Below are positions 42,192-49,720 of a stretch of DNA of 64,000 bases, one piece after another; the first letter of the stretch is position 1; each line of letters starts with the position of its first letter. The notes under the pieces are model-generated. The model did no database searches. It saw only the letters and a list, made by a program, of their open reading frames with translations, and was not told the DNA's origin. The DNA is from Nocardioidaceae bacterium (GTDB taxonomy: Bacteria > Actinomycetota > Actinomycetes > Propionibacteriales > Nocardioidaceae), in NCBI GenBank assembly GCA_017744365.1, contig JAGIBL010000008.1, positions 62,001 to 126,000 on the forward strand, written 5' to 3'. A program made the translations under genes and the position numbers.

Positions 42192-42976
42192 TGACCACCC
42201 CGGTCCGGGTGCAGCCCGGCGCCGTCCCGTGGGTCGCCGTCACCGGACTGAGCCACCGGTACGACGACCGGCTGGTCCTCGACGACCTCACCCTCAGGTT
42301 GTCCTCCGGCGTCACCGGCCTGGTCGGCGTCAACGGAGCCGGCAAGACCACGCTCCTGCACGCGATGGCGACGGTGCTGCGCCCGGACGCCGGCGACCTC
42401 GTCGTCGATGGCCAGGACTACCGGCGCGACCTCCTCGGCGTACGACGACGGGTGGCGCTGGCCCCGCAGGTCTTCGCGCCGCCCGCAGGCATGCGGGTCG
42501 AGGAGTTCCTGACCTACCTGGCCTGGATGCGCGGCGTTCCTCGTCGCGAGCGTGCCGCCGCGGTGGCACGTGTCCTGGACGTGGTCGAGCTGACCGATCG
42601 TGCGGACAGCAGGCTCGCCTCGCTCTCCGGCGGGATGGTGCAGCGGGTCAACATCGCCCAGGCGCTGCTGGCCGACCCGGCGCTGCTGCTGCTCGACGAG
42701 CCGATGGACGGCCTCGACCCGGAGCAGCGCGTCCGGATCCGCAAGCTCGTCGACCATCTCGGCGACACCACCTGCGTGGTACTGAGCAGTCACGTGATGG
42801 ACGACATCGTGCCCATCGCGGACCGGGTGCTGATGCTCGACGCCGGACGGATCGTCTTCGACGACACCCCGTCCGCTCTCGGTGAGCTCGGCGCCGGCCT
42901 GGTCGCCGCGGGCGCGGGGTTGTCGCCGCACGAGGCCGCGTTCCTGGCCCTGCGGACCACGATCGGCGCGCGGTGA
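42191..42976 (+). CDS. ABC transporter ATP-binding protein
   Basis: 261 residues. Walker A is GVNGAGKTT (near residue 49), the Q-loop is LAPQVFAPPAGM, the signature is LSGGMVQRVNIAQALL, Walker B is LLLLDEPMDGLD, and the switch His lies in VLSSHVMDD. It is of the CcmA/BcrA type that works with ABC-2-like membrane partners. It is coupled to the secreted-protein gene before it and, by GTGA overlap, to a large membrane protein after it. Confidence 0.95.
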   Translation: MTTPVRVQPGAVPWVAVTGLSHRYDDRLVLDDLTLRLSSGVTGLVGVNGAGKTTLLHAMATVLRPDAGDLVVDGQDYRRDLLGVRRRVALAPQVFAPPAGMRVEEFLTYLAWMRGVPRRERAAAVARVLDVVELTDRADSRLASLSGGMVQRVNIAQALLADPALLLLDEPMDGLDPEQRVRIRKLVDHLGDTTCVVLSSHVMDDIVPIADRVLMLDAGRIVFDDTPSALGELGAGLVAAGAGLSPHEAAFLALRTTIGAR

Positions 42977-44220
42977 CCACGACGGTCCGGCGTGCCGCGG
43001 CTGTGCTGGTCGTCGTGGTCGGGCTGGAGGTCCTGGTCGTCGCCGGGCACGGGACGCCCTGGCGCGGCGAGTGGAACTGGACGCTCGACCACCTCGTCGG
43101 CACCACGGTCCTGACCGGACCCGCGGTCGGTGCGTTCGCGGCCTGGCTGGCGGCCGGCGAACGTTCCCGGGCGACGCTCAACGACGGTGCCTTCCGCGGA
43201 TGGATGGTGCCGGCCAGGATGGCCGCCGTCGCCGCGCTGACCGGGCTCGCCGGGTTCGCTCTCGGGCTGGTCGCCGGCCTGCTCGCGACGGCGACGGTCC
43301 CGCACGGCGGACCGTTCGCAGGCTGGTTCCTCGCGATCGTCCCGTTGCTGCTCGCCTGCTACGCCGCGCTCGGTGCGATCGCGGGGCACCTGTGGCCTCA
43401 GCGGATCGTCGTCGTGCTGGTCGCGCCCGCGCTGTTCCTGCTCGGCACGGCGGCGGCACTCGGCATCGGGCCGAACGTGCTCCGCCAGGGCCCGACGACC
43501 GGCAGCCTGGCGGGGACGACCTGGGACGCCGGGGTGGTCGCCTTCCAGGAGCTCTGCCTGCTCGGAGTCACCCTCGCCGCGCTGGTCGTTCCCGCGGTGC
43601 TGCTCGGAGTCGCCCCGAAGGTTGCGCGCGGGGTCCTGGCCGGGGCACTCGCCCTGGCGGTCGTCGGCGTCGCCGGTCTCGAGGTCGGGGGCGACTACAG
43701 CTTCGTGAGCTCGGGCGAGCGGCCGAGCGCGTGCGCCGAGCGAGCGCCGCGGGTGTGCCTCGCGCCGTCGCACCGGCGCTCGCTCGGCCCGGTCGCCGGC
43801 CAGCTCCAGCGGGTCGGTGCCGTGCTCGCGGACGCGGGAGCCGCGGTGCCGGCGACGTACGTCGAAGAGATCCCCGGCTACCGCGGCAGTCCCGGCAGCG
43901 GCCTGGTCATCCTGCCGGCGCACGCGAACGTCGACCGCTACCCCTTGTTCGCGGCCAGCCACGCCATCGCACTTCCGGCGCCCTGCCCGGCGTGGTCGGC
44001 CGAGAAGCCACCACCGGAGAGCGCCTTCGCGGCGCGCGAGCTGATCGCGTCCTGGGTGCAGACCCGGCTCGGCAACGACCAGCCGCCGGTGTTCAGCCCG
44101 GAGGCCGGCGCATGGCTGCGGTCGGCGCCGGCGGCGACGCAGCAGGACTGGGTGGTGGCCGCGTTCGATGCCCTGCGCAGCTGCCGCCTCGACCAGATCC
44201 GGCTGCCCTGGGATGAGTGA
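42973..44220 (+). CDS. Membrane protein, probable ABC-2-like partner with extracellular C-terminal domain
   Basis: 415 residues from GTG 42973. Six hydrophobic segments lie in residues 5-235, for example VGAFAAWLAAG, LTGLAGFALGLVAGLLATA, FLAIVPLLLACYAALGAIAG and LAGALALAVVGVAGLEV. A C-terminal soluble domain (about 240-415) follows, starting near SFVSSGERPSACAERAPRVC, with paired cysteines. This fits a permease half with an outside domain. I do not recognise the domain family. It is coupled on both sides. Confidence 0.75.
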   Translation: MTTTVRRAAAVLVVVVGLEVLVVAGHGTPWRGEWNWTLDHLVGTTVLTGPAVGAFAAWLAAGERSRATLNDGAFRGWMVPARMAAVAALTGLAGFALGLVAGLLATATVPHGGPFAGWFLAIVPLLLACYAALGAIAGHLWPQRIVVVLVAPALFLLGTAAALGIGPNVLRQGPTTGSLAGTTWDAGVVAFQELCLLGVTLAALVVPAVLLGVAPKVARGVLAGALALAVVGVAGLEVGGDYSFVSSGERPSACAERAPRVCLAPSHRRSLGPVAGQLQRVGAVLADAGAAVPATYVEEIPGYRGSPGSGLVILPAHANVDRYPLFAASHAIALPAPCPAWSAEKPPPESAFAARELIASWVQTRLGNDQPPVFSPEAGAWLRSAPAATQQDWVVAAFDALRSCRLDQIRLPWDE

Positions 44221-44806
44221 TACCACCCTCGTCCGCGCCTGGCTGGTCGCGCACCGCGCCCTGCCGGCCGGGTACGTCGCGGTCCTGGTCGCAATCCTGT
44301 TCGCGGTCTGGGGTGCGGTCTCGATCCAGGTCTGGGGCGCCGAGCGCGAGGTGCCGCTGTGGGCGCTGGCGCCGGGAACCCTGGCGATGATCGTCGGCAC
44401 CACGTTCGACGACCAGGTGCAGCACCCGCCGCCGGCGGCGCCGACCTGGCTCGGCCGGGCCCGCCTCGTCTGGGCGGTGACCTTGATCGGCGGCGTCACC
44501 CTGCTCGCCGTACCGGTCGCCTGGGCACTCGGCGATCCCGCGATCGCCCGGGCATCGGGCGTCCTCGTCGCCGCGTCCTTCGTGCCCGCGGTCATCGACC
44601 TCCGCCTCGGGCCGGTTCTCGGGGCGGCGCTCGACGTCCTCGCGCTCGTGTACGGCGGCAAAGTGGCCGCCGATCGCGGGATGAGCAGCGTGCTCGCCCA
44701 GGTGCCGGGCCCGGCCTGGGTGCTGGTCGGCTCGCTGTCGGCGTTCGGGGTCCTGGTCTACGTCGTGGGCCGGCCGGGCCCGCGGAAGTGGAGGACACAT
44801 GGATGA
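44213..44806 (+). CDS. Six-pass membrane protein of the ABC operon
   Basis: 197 residues from ATG 44213, overlapping the previous stop by eight bases (ATGAGTGA). Hydrophobic segments include YVAVLVAILFAVWGAVSIQV, LAPGTLAMIVGTTF, LVWAVTLIGGVTLLAVPVAW, GVLVAASFVPAVIDL and WVLVGSLSAFGVLVYVVG. It is probably the second membrane subunit of the transporter. It overlaps the next gene by eight bases as well. Confidence 0.75.
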   Translation: MSDTTLVRAWLVAHRALPAGYVAVLVAILFAVWGAVSIQVWGAEREVPLWALAPGTLAMIVGTTFDDQVQHPPPAAPTWLGRARLVWAVTLIGGVTLLAVPVAWALGDPAIARASGVLVAASFVPAVIDLRLGPVLGAALDVLALVYGGKVAADRGMSSVLAQVPGPAWVLVGSLSAFGVLVYVVGRPGPRKWRTHG

Positions 44807-45362
44807 GTTCTGGAAGTACGTCGGCGGTTCTGTTCACTTCCCGGTCCACGCCGGCGGGTCGCGCTCGGCGCCGAGGTTCCCGACGGCGCCGACCAGGCAC
44901 ATCGACGCCGAGGAGCCGGAGTCGTTCGGCAGCCTCGCGACGATGGGGGCCGCCAGCGCCGTCGTCCTCCGGGCCGTCGTCGTCGCGATCGGGCCCGGGC
45001 CGGAGGCCGGTGGCGGCCGGTTCCTGCTGCGGTCGGTGACGCTGCGCCCGGTGGAGCTGGTGAAGGGCGAGGTCGCGACCGCGCTGGTCCGGTTCGCCGA
45101 GGCCGGCTACACCCGTGACGGCACCGGGTTCACCCTCAACGGGGTCGGCTGGAGCCGGGTCGGCGACGAGGGCTGGTACTTCCTGGCTCGCTCCGGCGAC
45201 GGCTGGATGCGCCTGGCCTCGTCGGACGGGCGGTTCCTGGTGGCCGGGGCCAGCACCGGGCCGAGTGGTCGTCAGTCCGCAGAGGACGGACCGTGGCGCG
45301 GCTTGGATGCCGGGGAGGTGGACGCGGTCGCCGAGGCCGTGCGCGGGTCCGTCACGACGTAG
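44799..45362 (+). CDS. G-D-x-G-W-[YF]-F-L family protein (copy B), end of ABC operon
   Basis: 187 residues from ATG 44799, overlapping the previous stop (ATGGATGA). There is no signal peptide and no membrane segment, so it is probably cytoplasmic. It matches copies A (34092) and C (48492): VVLRAVVVAIGPGPEAGGG, VTLRPVELVKGE, GYTRDGTGFTLNGVGWSRVG and DEGWYFLARS. The N-terminus (MDEFWKYVGGSVHF, later AEEPESFGSLA) is closest to copy C. As the last gene of a secretion-type operon it could be a chaperone, immunity or regulatory factor; none is shown. Confidence 0.75.
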   Translation: MDEFWKYVGGSVHFPVHAGGSRSAPRFPTAPTRHIDAEEPESFGSLATMGAASAVVLRAVVVAIGPGPEAGGGRFLLRSVTLRPVELVKGEVATALVRFAEAGYTRDGTGFTLNGVGWSRVGDEGWYFLARSGDGWMRLASSDGRFLVAGASTGPSGRQSAEDGPWRGLDAGEVDAVAEAVRGSVTT

Positions 45363-45392
45363 GACCGACCGGGGCGTGGCATCCTCCTGCGC

Positions 45393-46565
45393 ATGACCTC
45401 TCCCAGGATTCCGCGCGACCCCGACGACAACTATGCGCCGGGCGCGATCACGGCGCGGCAGGAGTTCGTGCGCGAGCACACCGAGTCCAAGGCCGAGCAC
45501 GTCGCGCGGTACTCGCTGGACCCGGCCACGCTGCCCGGGAACATCGAGAACTTCTTCGGCGTCGCGCAGGTGCCGCTGGGGCTGGCCGGCCCGCTGCTGG
45601 TCAACGGCGAGCACGCGCAGGGTGAGTTCTTCGTGCCGCTGGCCACCACTGAGGGCACCCTGGTGGCGTCGTACAACCGGGGGATGAAGCTGTGCCGGGA
45701 GGCCGGCGGGATCACCACGACCGTGCTCGACGACCGGATGCAGCGGGCGCCGGTGTTCTCGTTCGGCAACGCACGCGAGGCGCGCGCGTTCGGGGAGTGG
45801 CTCGACGAGCACGTCGAGGAGATCGCGGCTGCCGCGCAGACCACGACCACCTCCGGACGGCTCGTCGAGATCCAGAAGTTCTCGGTCTCCAAGCTGCTCT
45901 ACACCCGGTTCAACTACACCACCGGCGACGCGGCCGGGCAGAACCTGACCGGCAAGGCCACCTTCGCCGCCTGCGCGTGGATCAAGCAGAACTACCCGGG
46001 TGAGCTGCACTTCCTGCTCGAGGGCCAGTTCGCCACCGACAAGAAGACCTCGGTGGTGAACATGCTGCACACCCGCGGCAAGCGCGTCGTCGCCGAGATC
46101 ACGCTGCCCGCCGCGCTCGTCGAGGAGCACATGAACGTCTCCACCGACAAGCTCTGGGCGGCGCGGCTCAAGGGCCAGCTCGGCTCGATCATGTCGGTCA
46201 CCAACAACAACGGGAACCACTCCGCGAACGGACTCACCGCGATGTTCATCGCCACCGGCCAGGACGTCGCGAACATCGCCGAGTCCTCGGCGCTCTACGG
46301 CTTCTCCGAGCTGCTCCCGAACGGCGACTTCTACGCCTCGGTCACGCTGCCGTCGCTGATCGTCGCCACGTACGGCGGCGGCACCGGTCTCGCCACCCAG
46401 CGCGAAGGCCTGGAGATGCTCGGCTGCTACGGCGCCGGGAAGGTCCGCAAGCTCGCCGAGATCATGGCCGCCACCGTGCTCGCCGGCGAGCTCTCGCTGG
46501 GCTCGGCCGTGGTCGCCGAGGAGTGGGTGCAGGCGCACGACGACCTGGGACGCAACCGGCCGTAG
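45393..46565 (+). CDS. Hydroxymethylglutaryl-CoA reductase, class I type
   Basis: 390 residues. It converts HMG-CoA to mevalonate with NADPH. Motifs include NIENFFGVAQVPLGLAGPLL (near 50), ATTEGTLVASYNRGMKLC with the catalytic Glu (near 86), a Lys-rich FATDKKTSVVNMLHTRGKRV and TNNNGNHSANGL (near 270). YGGGTGLATQREGLEMLGCYGAG lies near the end. It lacks an N-terminal membrane anchor, so it is the soluble archaeal/bacterial form of class I. No other mevalonate gene is in the window. Most actinobacteria use the MEP route, so this may have been acquired for isoprenoid natural products or an extra pathway. Confidence 0.9.
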   Translation: MTSPRIPRDPDDNYAPGAITARQEFVREHTESKAEHVARYSLDPATLPGNIENFFGVAQVPLGLAGPLLVNGEHAQGEFFVPLATTEGTLVASYNRGMKLCREAGGITTTVLDDRMQRAPVFSFGNAREARAFGEWLDEHVEEIAAAAQTTTTSGRLVEIQKFSVSKLLYTRFNYTTGDAAGQNLTGKATFAACAWIKQNYPGELHFLLEGQFATDKKTSVVNMLHTRGKRVVAEITLPAALVEEHMNVSTDKLWAARLKGQLGSIMSVTNNNGNHSANGLTAMFIATGQDVANIAESSALYGFSELLPNGDFYASVTLPSLIVATYGGGTGLATQREGLEMLGCYGAGKVRKLAEIMAATVLAGELSLGSAVVAEEWVQAHDDLGRNRP

Positions 46566-46572
46566 CCTTCTT

Positions 46573-46601
46573 GCCCGATGTTTACAATCGGGCCAAGTTT
46601 T
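46573..46601 (+). terminator. Hairpin after the HMG-CoA reductase gene
   Basis: GCCCGAT (46573-46579) and ATCGGGC (46587-46593) form a perfect 7-bp stem with a 7-base loop, followed by CAAGTTTT. It lies seven bases past the stop, so termination is likely. The same arms occur at 3250-3270 in reverse order. Confidence 0.55.
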
Positions 46602-46688
46602 GGTGCCCGAATCGCACTCTTGCGTGGACTTCGCCCGGTTGGTCCGGGAGGGTCGGTGACCTTGTCGCATCGCTCTCGGGAGGTCCCC

Positions 46689-47849
46689 ATGAAGCTGTTC
46701 GCCATCCTCGTCGTGAGCCTGGCGCTGCCGTTCGCGGTGGTCGCGCCGGCCCGTGCCTCATCAGATCCGGTCGCGTTCACGGCGCCGGTGCCGGCGGGTG
46801 TCGCGCTGTCCGGCGTGAGCGTGAACCTGGAGCCGAGCGCGGCCACGGTGAAGAGGCTGGGCAACGGAGAGTCGGCGGCGCTGCGCCGGCTGCCGGCCTC
46901 GGCGCTGTCGCTGTCCGGTTCGTCGCTGTCCGGCGGGACCTTGCGGGTGCGGCTGGCGCCGTCGGTCGTGCCTCCTGCGTACGTCGACCCCGGCGGTGTC
47001 GTGACCTTCGAGGTGGTGGCGCTCGGCAGTGGCGGGACCGCGACCTGGGCCACGACGACCTCAGCCCGCGCGGTCCGGACCGGGGCCGGGGTGCGGTGGG
47101 TCGACGCGGAGGCGGCGGTGCGGGTGGAGCGCGGCGCGCGGGGGATCCCGGCGTACGACGGGCGCACGCGTCCGGCGAGGGCGGGGGAGATGGCCCTGCT
47201 GAGCCGGCGCGCGGGGTCGGAGCGAGGGGCGGCCGGGAACTGCGTGGGGGTGAATCCGCGGAAGAAGCAGGTCGACGAGAAGCTGGTGTGGACCACGATC
47301 GGAACCACGTATGCCGTCGGGCAGTCGTCGGCGTGGATGTACGTCGACTCCTCCAAGGGCGCGACCTACGGGCTGGCCGCCAGCGGGTCCGGCAAGTACG
47401 GGACCTGGCAGCTCTCCGGCACCCGAAAGATCAGTGGTGGGTGGGGCTTCGAGTGGGATCCCGCGCGGGGCTCGCGGAGCTACCAGAAGCAGATCGAGTA
47501 CCGGAAGTATCGCTACCAGTTCCTCGATTCGCGATGCGATCACTACGCCTGGGAGCCGCTCGTGGAGACTGGCGGCGTCGGAGCGAAGACGGACATCGCC
47601 AGGCCCGACTTCAAGAACTGTGTGCCCGTGCTGCCCGGCAAGTGGTGGCGCGATCGCAGCGACGGATTTGCGTACTCCTACGGGGGCGCGGTGAAACTCC
47701 ACGCACTCCTGGGCATCGACCTGAGCATCGAGCGCCAGTACTCGAGCTCGCAGCTTCTCAAGTACAAAATCGTCGGTCACCAGCTGATGTGCGGCAAGGA
47801 GAGGCACCCCTCGTACTCCAGCAAGGTGATGGAGAAGAAGCGTGGCTGA
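46689..47849 (+). CDS. Secreted protein of unknown function
   Basis: 386 residues from ATG 46689, with GGGAGG at about 46678. Signal peptide residues 1-25 (FAILVVSLALPFAVVAPARA). The first 180 residues are beta-rich (VSVNLEPSAATVKRLGNGES, VTFEVVALGSGGTATWATTT). The rest contains Trp/Tyr-rich stretches and about five cysteines (GNCVGVNPRKK, DSRCDHYAWEP, KNCVPVLPGKWW, HQLMCGKERHP). No known domain. Its start of transcription is separated from HMGR by the terminator at 46573. The next gene overlaps it by eight bases. Confidence 0.72.
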   Translation: MKLFAILVVSLALPFAVVAPARASSDPVAFTAPVPAGVALSGVSVNLEPSAATVKRLGNGESAALRRLPASALSLSGSSLSGGTLRVRLAPSVVPPAYVDPGGVVTFEVVALGSGGTATWATTTSARAVRTGAGVRWVDAEAAVRVERGARGIPAYDGRTRPARAGEMALLSRRAGSERGAAGNCVGVNPRKKQVDEKLVWTTIGTTYAVGQSSAWMYVDSSKGATYGLAASGSGKYGTWQLSGTRKISGGWGFEWDPARGSRSYQKQIEYRKYRYQFLDSRCDHYAWEPLVETGGVGAKTDIARPDFKNCVPVLPGKWWRDRSDGFAYSYGGAVKLHALLGIDLSIERQYSSSQLLKYKIVGHQLMCGKERHPSYSSKVMEKKRG

Positions 47850-48489
47850 GTCAGCGCGACGCCTCGCCGTCGTGCTGGCTCTGGTCGTTGGCGTTGCGGC
47901 GGTCTGGATCGTGCGCCACCCGCCCGCGGACGCACGGGTCGTTCACGACGACGGGCAGGGCGTGCTCTCGGCGACCAGCGCGACCGGTGGTGTCTCCGCC
48001 GACGCCCCAACAGGCGAGCGAACGTGGCCGGTCACCTTCGGCGCTCTCGCGCTCTGCGTGACCAAGGCCGGTGCGCGAGCTCGGCTTGTTCGTGTCCGGA
48101 CCTCGGGAGAGCCGCAACCGTTGGGAGTGCGATACCAGCTGCGGCGCGTTCCCCCTCTCAGCGAGCGGTCGGGGGCCGGCCTGACCTGGACACTGATCTA
48201 CTCCGGAGGCGGGTTCCCGCCGAACCTGAGCAACGCGAGGCTGGGCGGAACGTTCGGCCTTGTCGACGGAACGATCAGCCAACGGTGCAACGGCGGTGAG
48301 ACGACCAACCACGGATTCACCGAGCTGCTCCTGGAGATGATCGTCGGCCCCGCCGGGGCTCGCGTGGCCCGCACGTACGTCGACTACACCTACGACGGCA
48401 AGCCGCACACGCTGGTGATCCGGTGGCAGATGGTCGCGTGCGGCTCCCAGACCAGGAAGTACTGCAGCACTCCCGAGGGAACGGAGTAG
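47842..48489 (+). CDS. Membrane-anchored or secreted protein of unknown function
   Basis: 215 residues from GTG 47842, overlapping the previous stop by eight bases. One hydrophobic segment (LAVVLALVVGVAAVWIV) at residues 8-25 is a signal anchor or signal peptide. The outside part has four cysteines (ALCVTKAG, SQRCNGG, MVACGSQTRKYCST). Unrecognised. It ends two bases before a GDxGW-family gene, making a three-gene unit with the protein before it. Confidence 0.72.
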   Translation: MAESARRLAVVLALVVGVAAVWIVRHPPADARVVHDDGQGVLSATSATGGVSADAPTGERTWPVTFGALALCVTKAGARARLVRVRTSGEPQPLGVRYQLRRVPPLSERSGAGLTWTLIYSGGGFPPNLSNARLGGTFGLVDGTISQRCNGGETTNHGFTELLLEMIVGPAGARVARTYVDYTYDGKPHTLVIRWQMVACGSQTRKYCSTPEGTE

Positions 48490-48491
48490 CC

Positions 48492-49064
48492 ATGTCCGCC
48501 TGGTCCCACATCCTCGGCTCGCTGGACGACCTCCCCGCCGGCGGCCCCGATCGACCACGGTTCCCCGCGCGGCCGGCGGCGCGGATCGAGGCCGAGGAGC
48601 CGGTCTCCTTCGGGAGCCTCTCCGACCTCGTCCTCGCCAGCGACATGGTCCTCCGGGCCGAGGTCGTCGCGGTCGGGCCGGGGCCGCAGACCGGCGACCG
48701 GACCCACCGCTTCCGGCTGCGCTTCGTCGCCCTGCGACCGATCGAGATGCCGAAGGGCGTGCTGACCACCGAGCTCGTCCGCGTCGCCGAACCGGGCTAC
48801 ACCCTCGACGGGATCGGGTTCGAGGTCAACGGGTTCACCTGGAGCCAGGTCGGCGACGAGGGCTGGTTCTTCCTCGAGCGCGCCACGAGCGAGTACTTCC
48901 GGCCGGTGTCCTCGTACGGGAAGTTCCGGCTGGCCACCACATCGCGGGGTTCGACGGCGTCCGCAGGCCCGACGGGCCTGCCGCAGGAGGGGCGCGGGCC
49001 GTGGCACGCCGAGCCGATCCCGTTGCCGGCGCAGCTCGGAGCCGTCTTGCGGTCGCTGGTGTGA
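48492..49064 (+). CDS. G-D-x-G-W-[YF]-F-L family protein (copy C)
   Basis: 190 residues from ATG 48492, two bases after the preceding gene. No signal peptide. It aligns with copy B along its length: IEAEEPVSFGSL, MVLRAEVVAVGPGPQTGD, FVALRPIEMPKG, GYTLDGIGFEVNGFTWSQVG and DEGWFFLERA. SSYGKFRL near residue 138 matches copy A. Again it closes an operon of secreted proteins. Function unknown. Confidence 0.75.
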   Translation: MSAWSHILGSLDDLPAGGPDRPRFPARPAARIEAEEPVSFGSLSDLVLASDMVLRAEVVAVGPGPQTGDRTHRFRLRFVALRPIEMPKGVLTTELVRVAEPGYTLDGIGFEVNGFTWSQVGDEGWFFLERATSEYFRPVSSYGKFRLATTSRGSTASAGPTGLPQEGRGPWHAEPIPLPAQLGAVLRSLV

Positions 49065-49070
49065 AATCCC

Positions 49071-49100
49071 TTGACCAAAAACGAACGGTCGTGCGATTCT
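49071..49100 (+). promoter_or_regulatory. tetR promoter with operator between -35 and -10
   Basis: A -35 TTGACC (49071-49076) and a -10-like GATTCT (49095-49100) are separated by 18 bases. The spacer holds the 16-mer AAACGAACGGTCGTGC (49079-49094). Its reverse complement recurs with one mismatch at 49740-49755, inside the start of the hydrolase gene. The likely start point is close to the GTG at 49108, so the tetR mRNA may be leaderless. It fits self-repression by the TetR protein. Confidence 0.65.
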
Positions 49101-49101
49101 C

Positions 49102-49695
49102 GTGCGCGTGAGCAAAGGGCAGGCCACCAAGGCGGCGATCCTCGACGAGGCCGTGGGCATCGCGTCCCGGGTCGGGTTCAACGCGCTCACGATCGGCCAG
49201 CTCGCCGAGCAGACCGGGATGAGCAAGTCCGGGCTGTTCGCGCACTTCCGGTCCAAGGAGGCCCTCCAGCTGGAGACCCTCGAGCGTGGCCGCGAGCGGT
49301 TCACCGACCTGGTCATCCGGCCCACCCTGTCCCGCCCGCGCGGCATCGAGCGCGTCCGCGCCCTGCTCGACAACTGGCTGGTCTGGGAGACCGAAGCCCT
49401 GCAGGGCGGTTGCATCTTCGTCACCGGCTCGATCGAGTACGACGACCAGCCCGGTCCGATGCGCGACGCCCTGGTCCGCAACCAGCGCGACTGGGCCGAG
49501 TTCATCGCCACGGTCGCCGGCACCGCCGTCTCCGAGGGTGACTTCCGCGCCGATCTGGACACCGAGCAGTTCGCGTTCACCCTGCAGGGCCTGATGTACG
49601 CCTACCACCACACCGCACGCCTGCTGCACGACCCGAAGGCGCTGGACCACACCCGCGCCGCCGTCGACCAGCTCATCGCCGCCGCGAGCGCCTGA
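49102..49695 (+). CDS. TetR-family transcriptional regulator
   Basis: 197 residues from GTG 49102; GTG 49108 is an equally good start. The N-terminal HTH is KAAILDEAVGIASRVGFNAL ... AEQTGMSKSGLFAHFRSKEA. The C-terminal ligand domain (about 80-190) resembles the YcdC/TetR_C_6-like group (GGCIFVTGSIEYDDQPGPMR). It probably represses itself and the alpha/beta hydrolase 25 bases downstream through the shared 16-base operator. The inducer is unknown. Confidence 0.9.
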   Translation: MRVSKGQATKAAILDEAVGIASRVGFNALTIGQLAEQTGMSKSGLFAHFRSKEALQLETLERGRERFTDLVIRPTLSRPRGIERVRALLDNWLVWETEALQGGCIFVTGSIEYDDQPGPMRDALVRNQRDWAEFIATVAGTAVSEGDFRADLDTEQFAFTLQGLMYAYHHTARLLHDPKALDHTRAAVDQLIAAASA

Positions 49696-49720
49696 GCCAC
49701 GAGAACGAAGGAGCCTCCTC

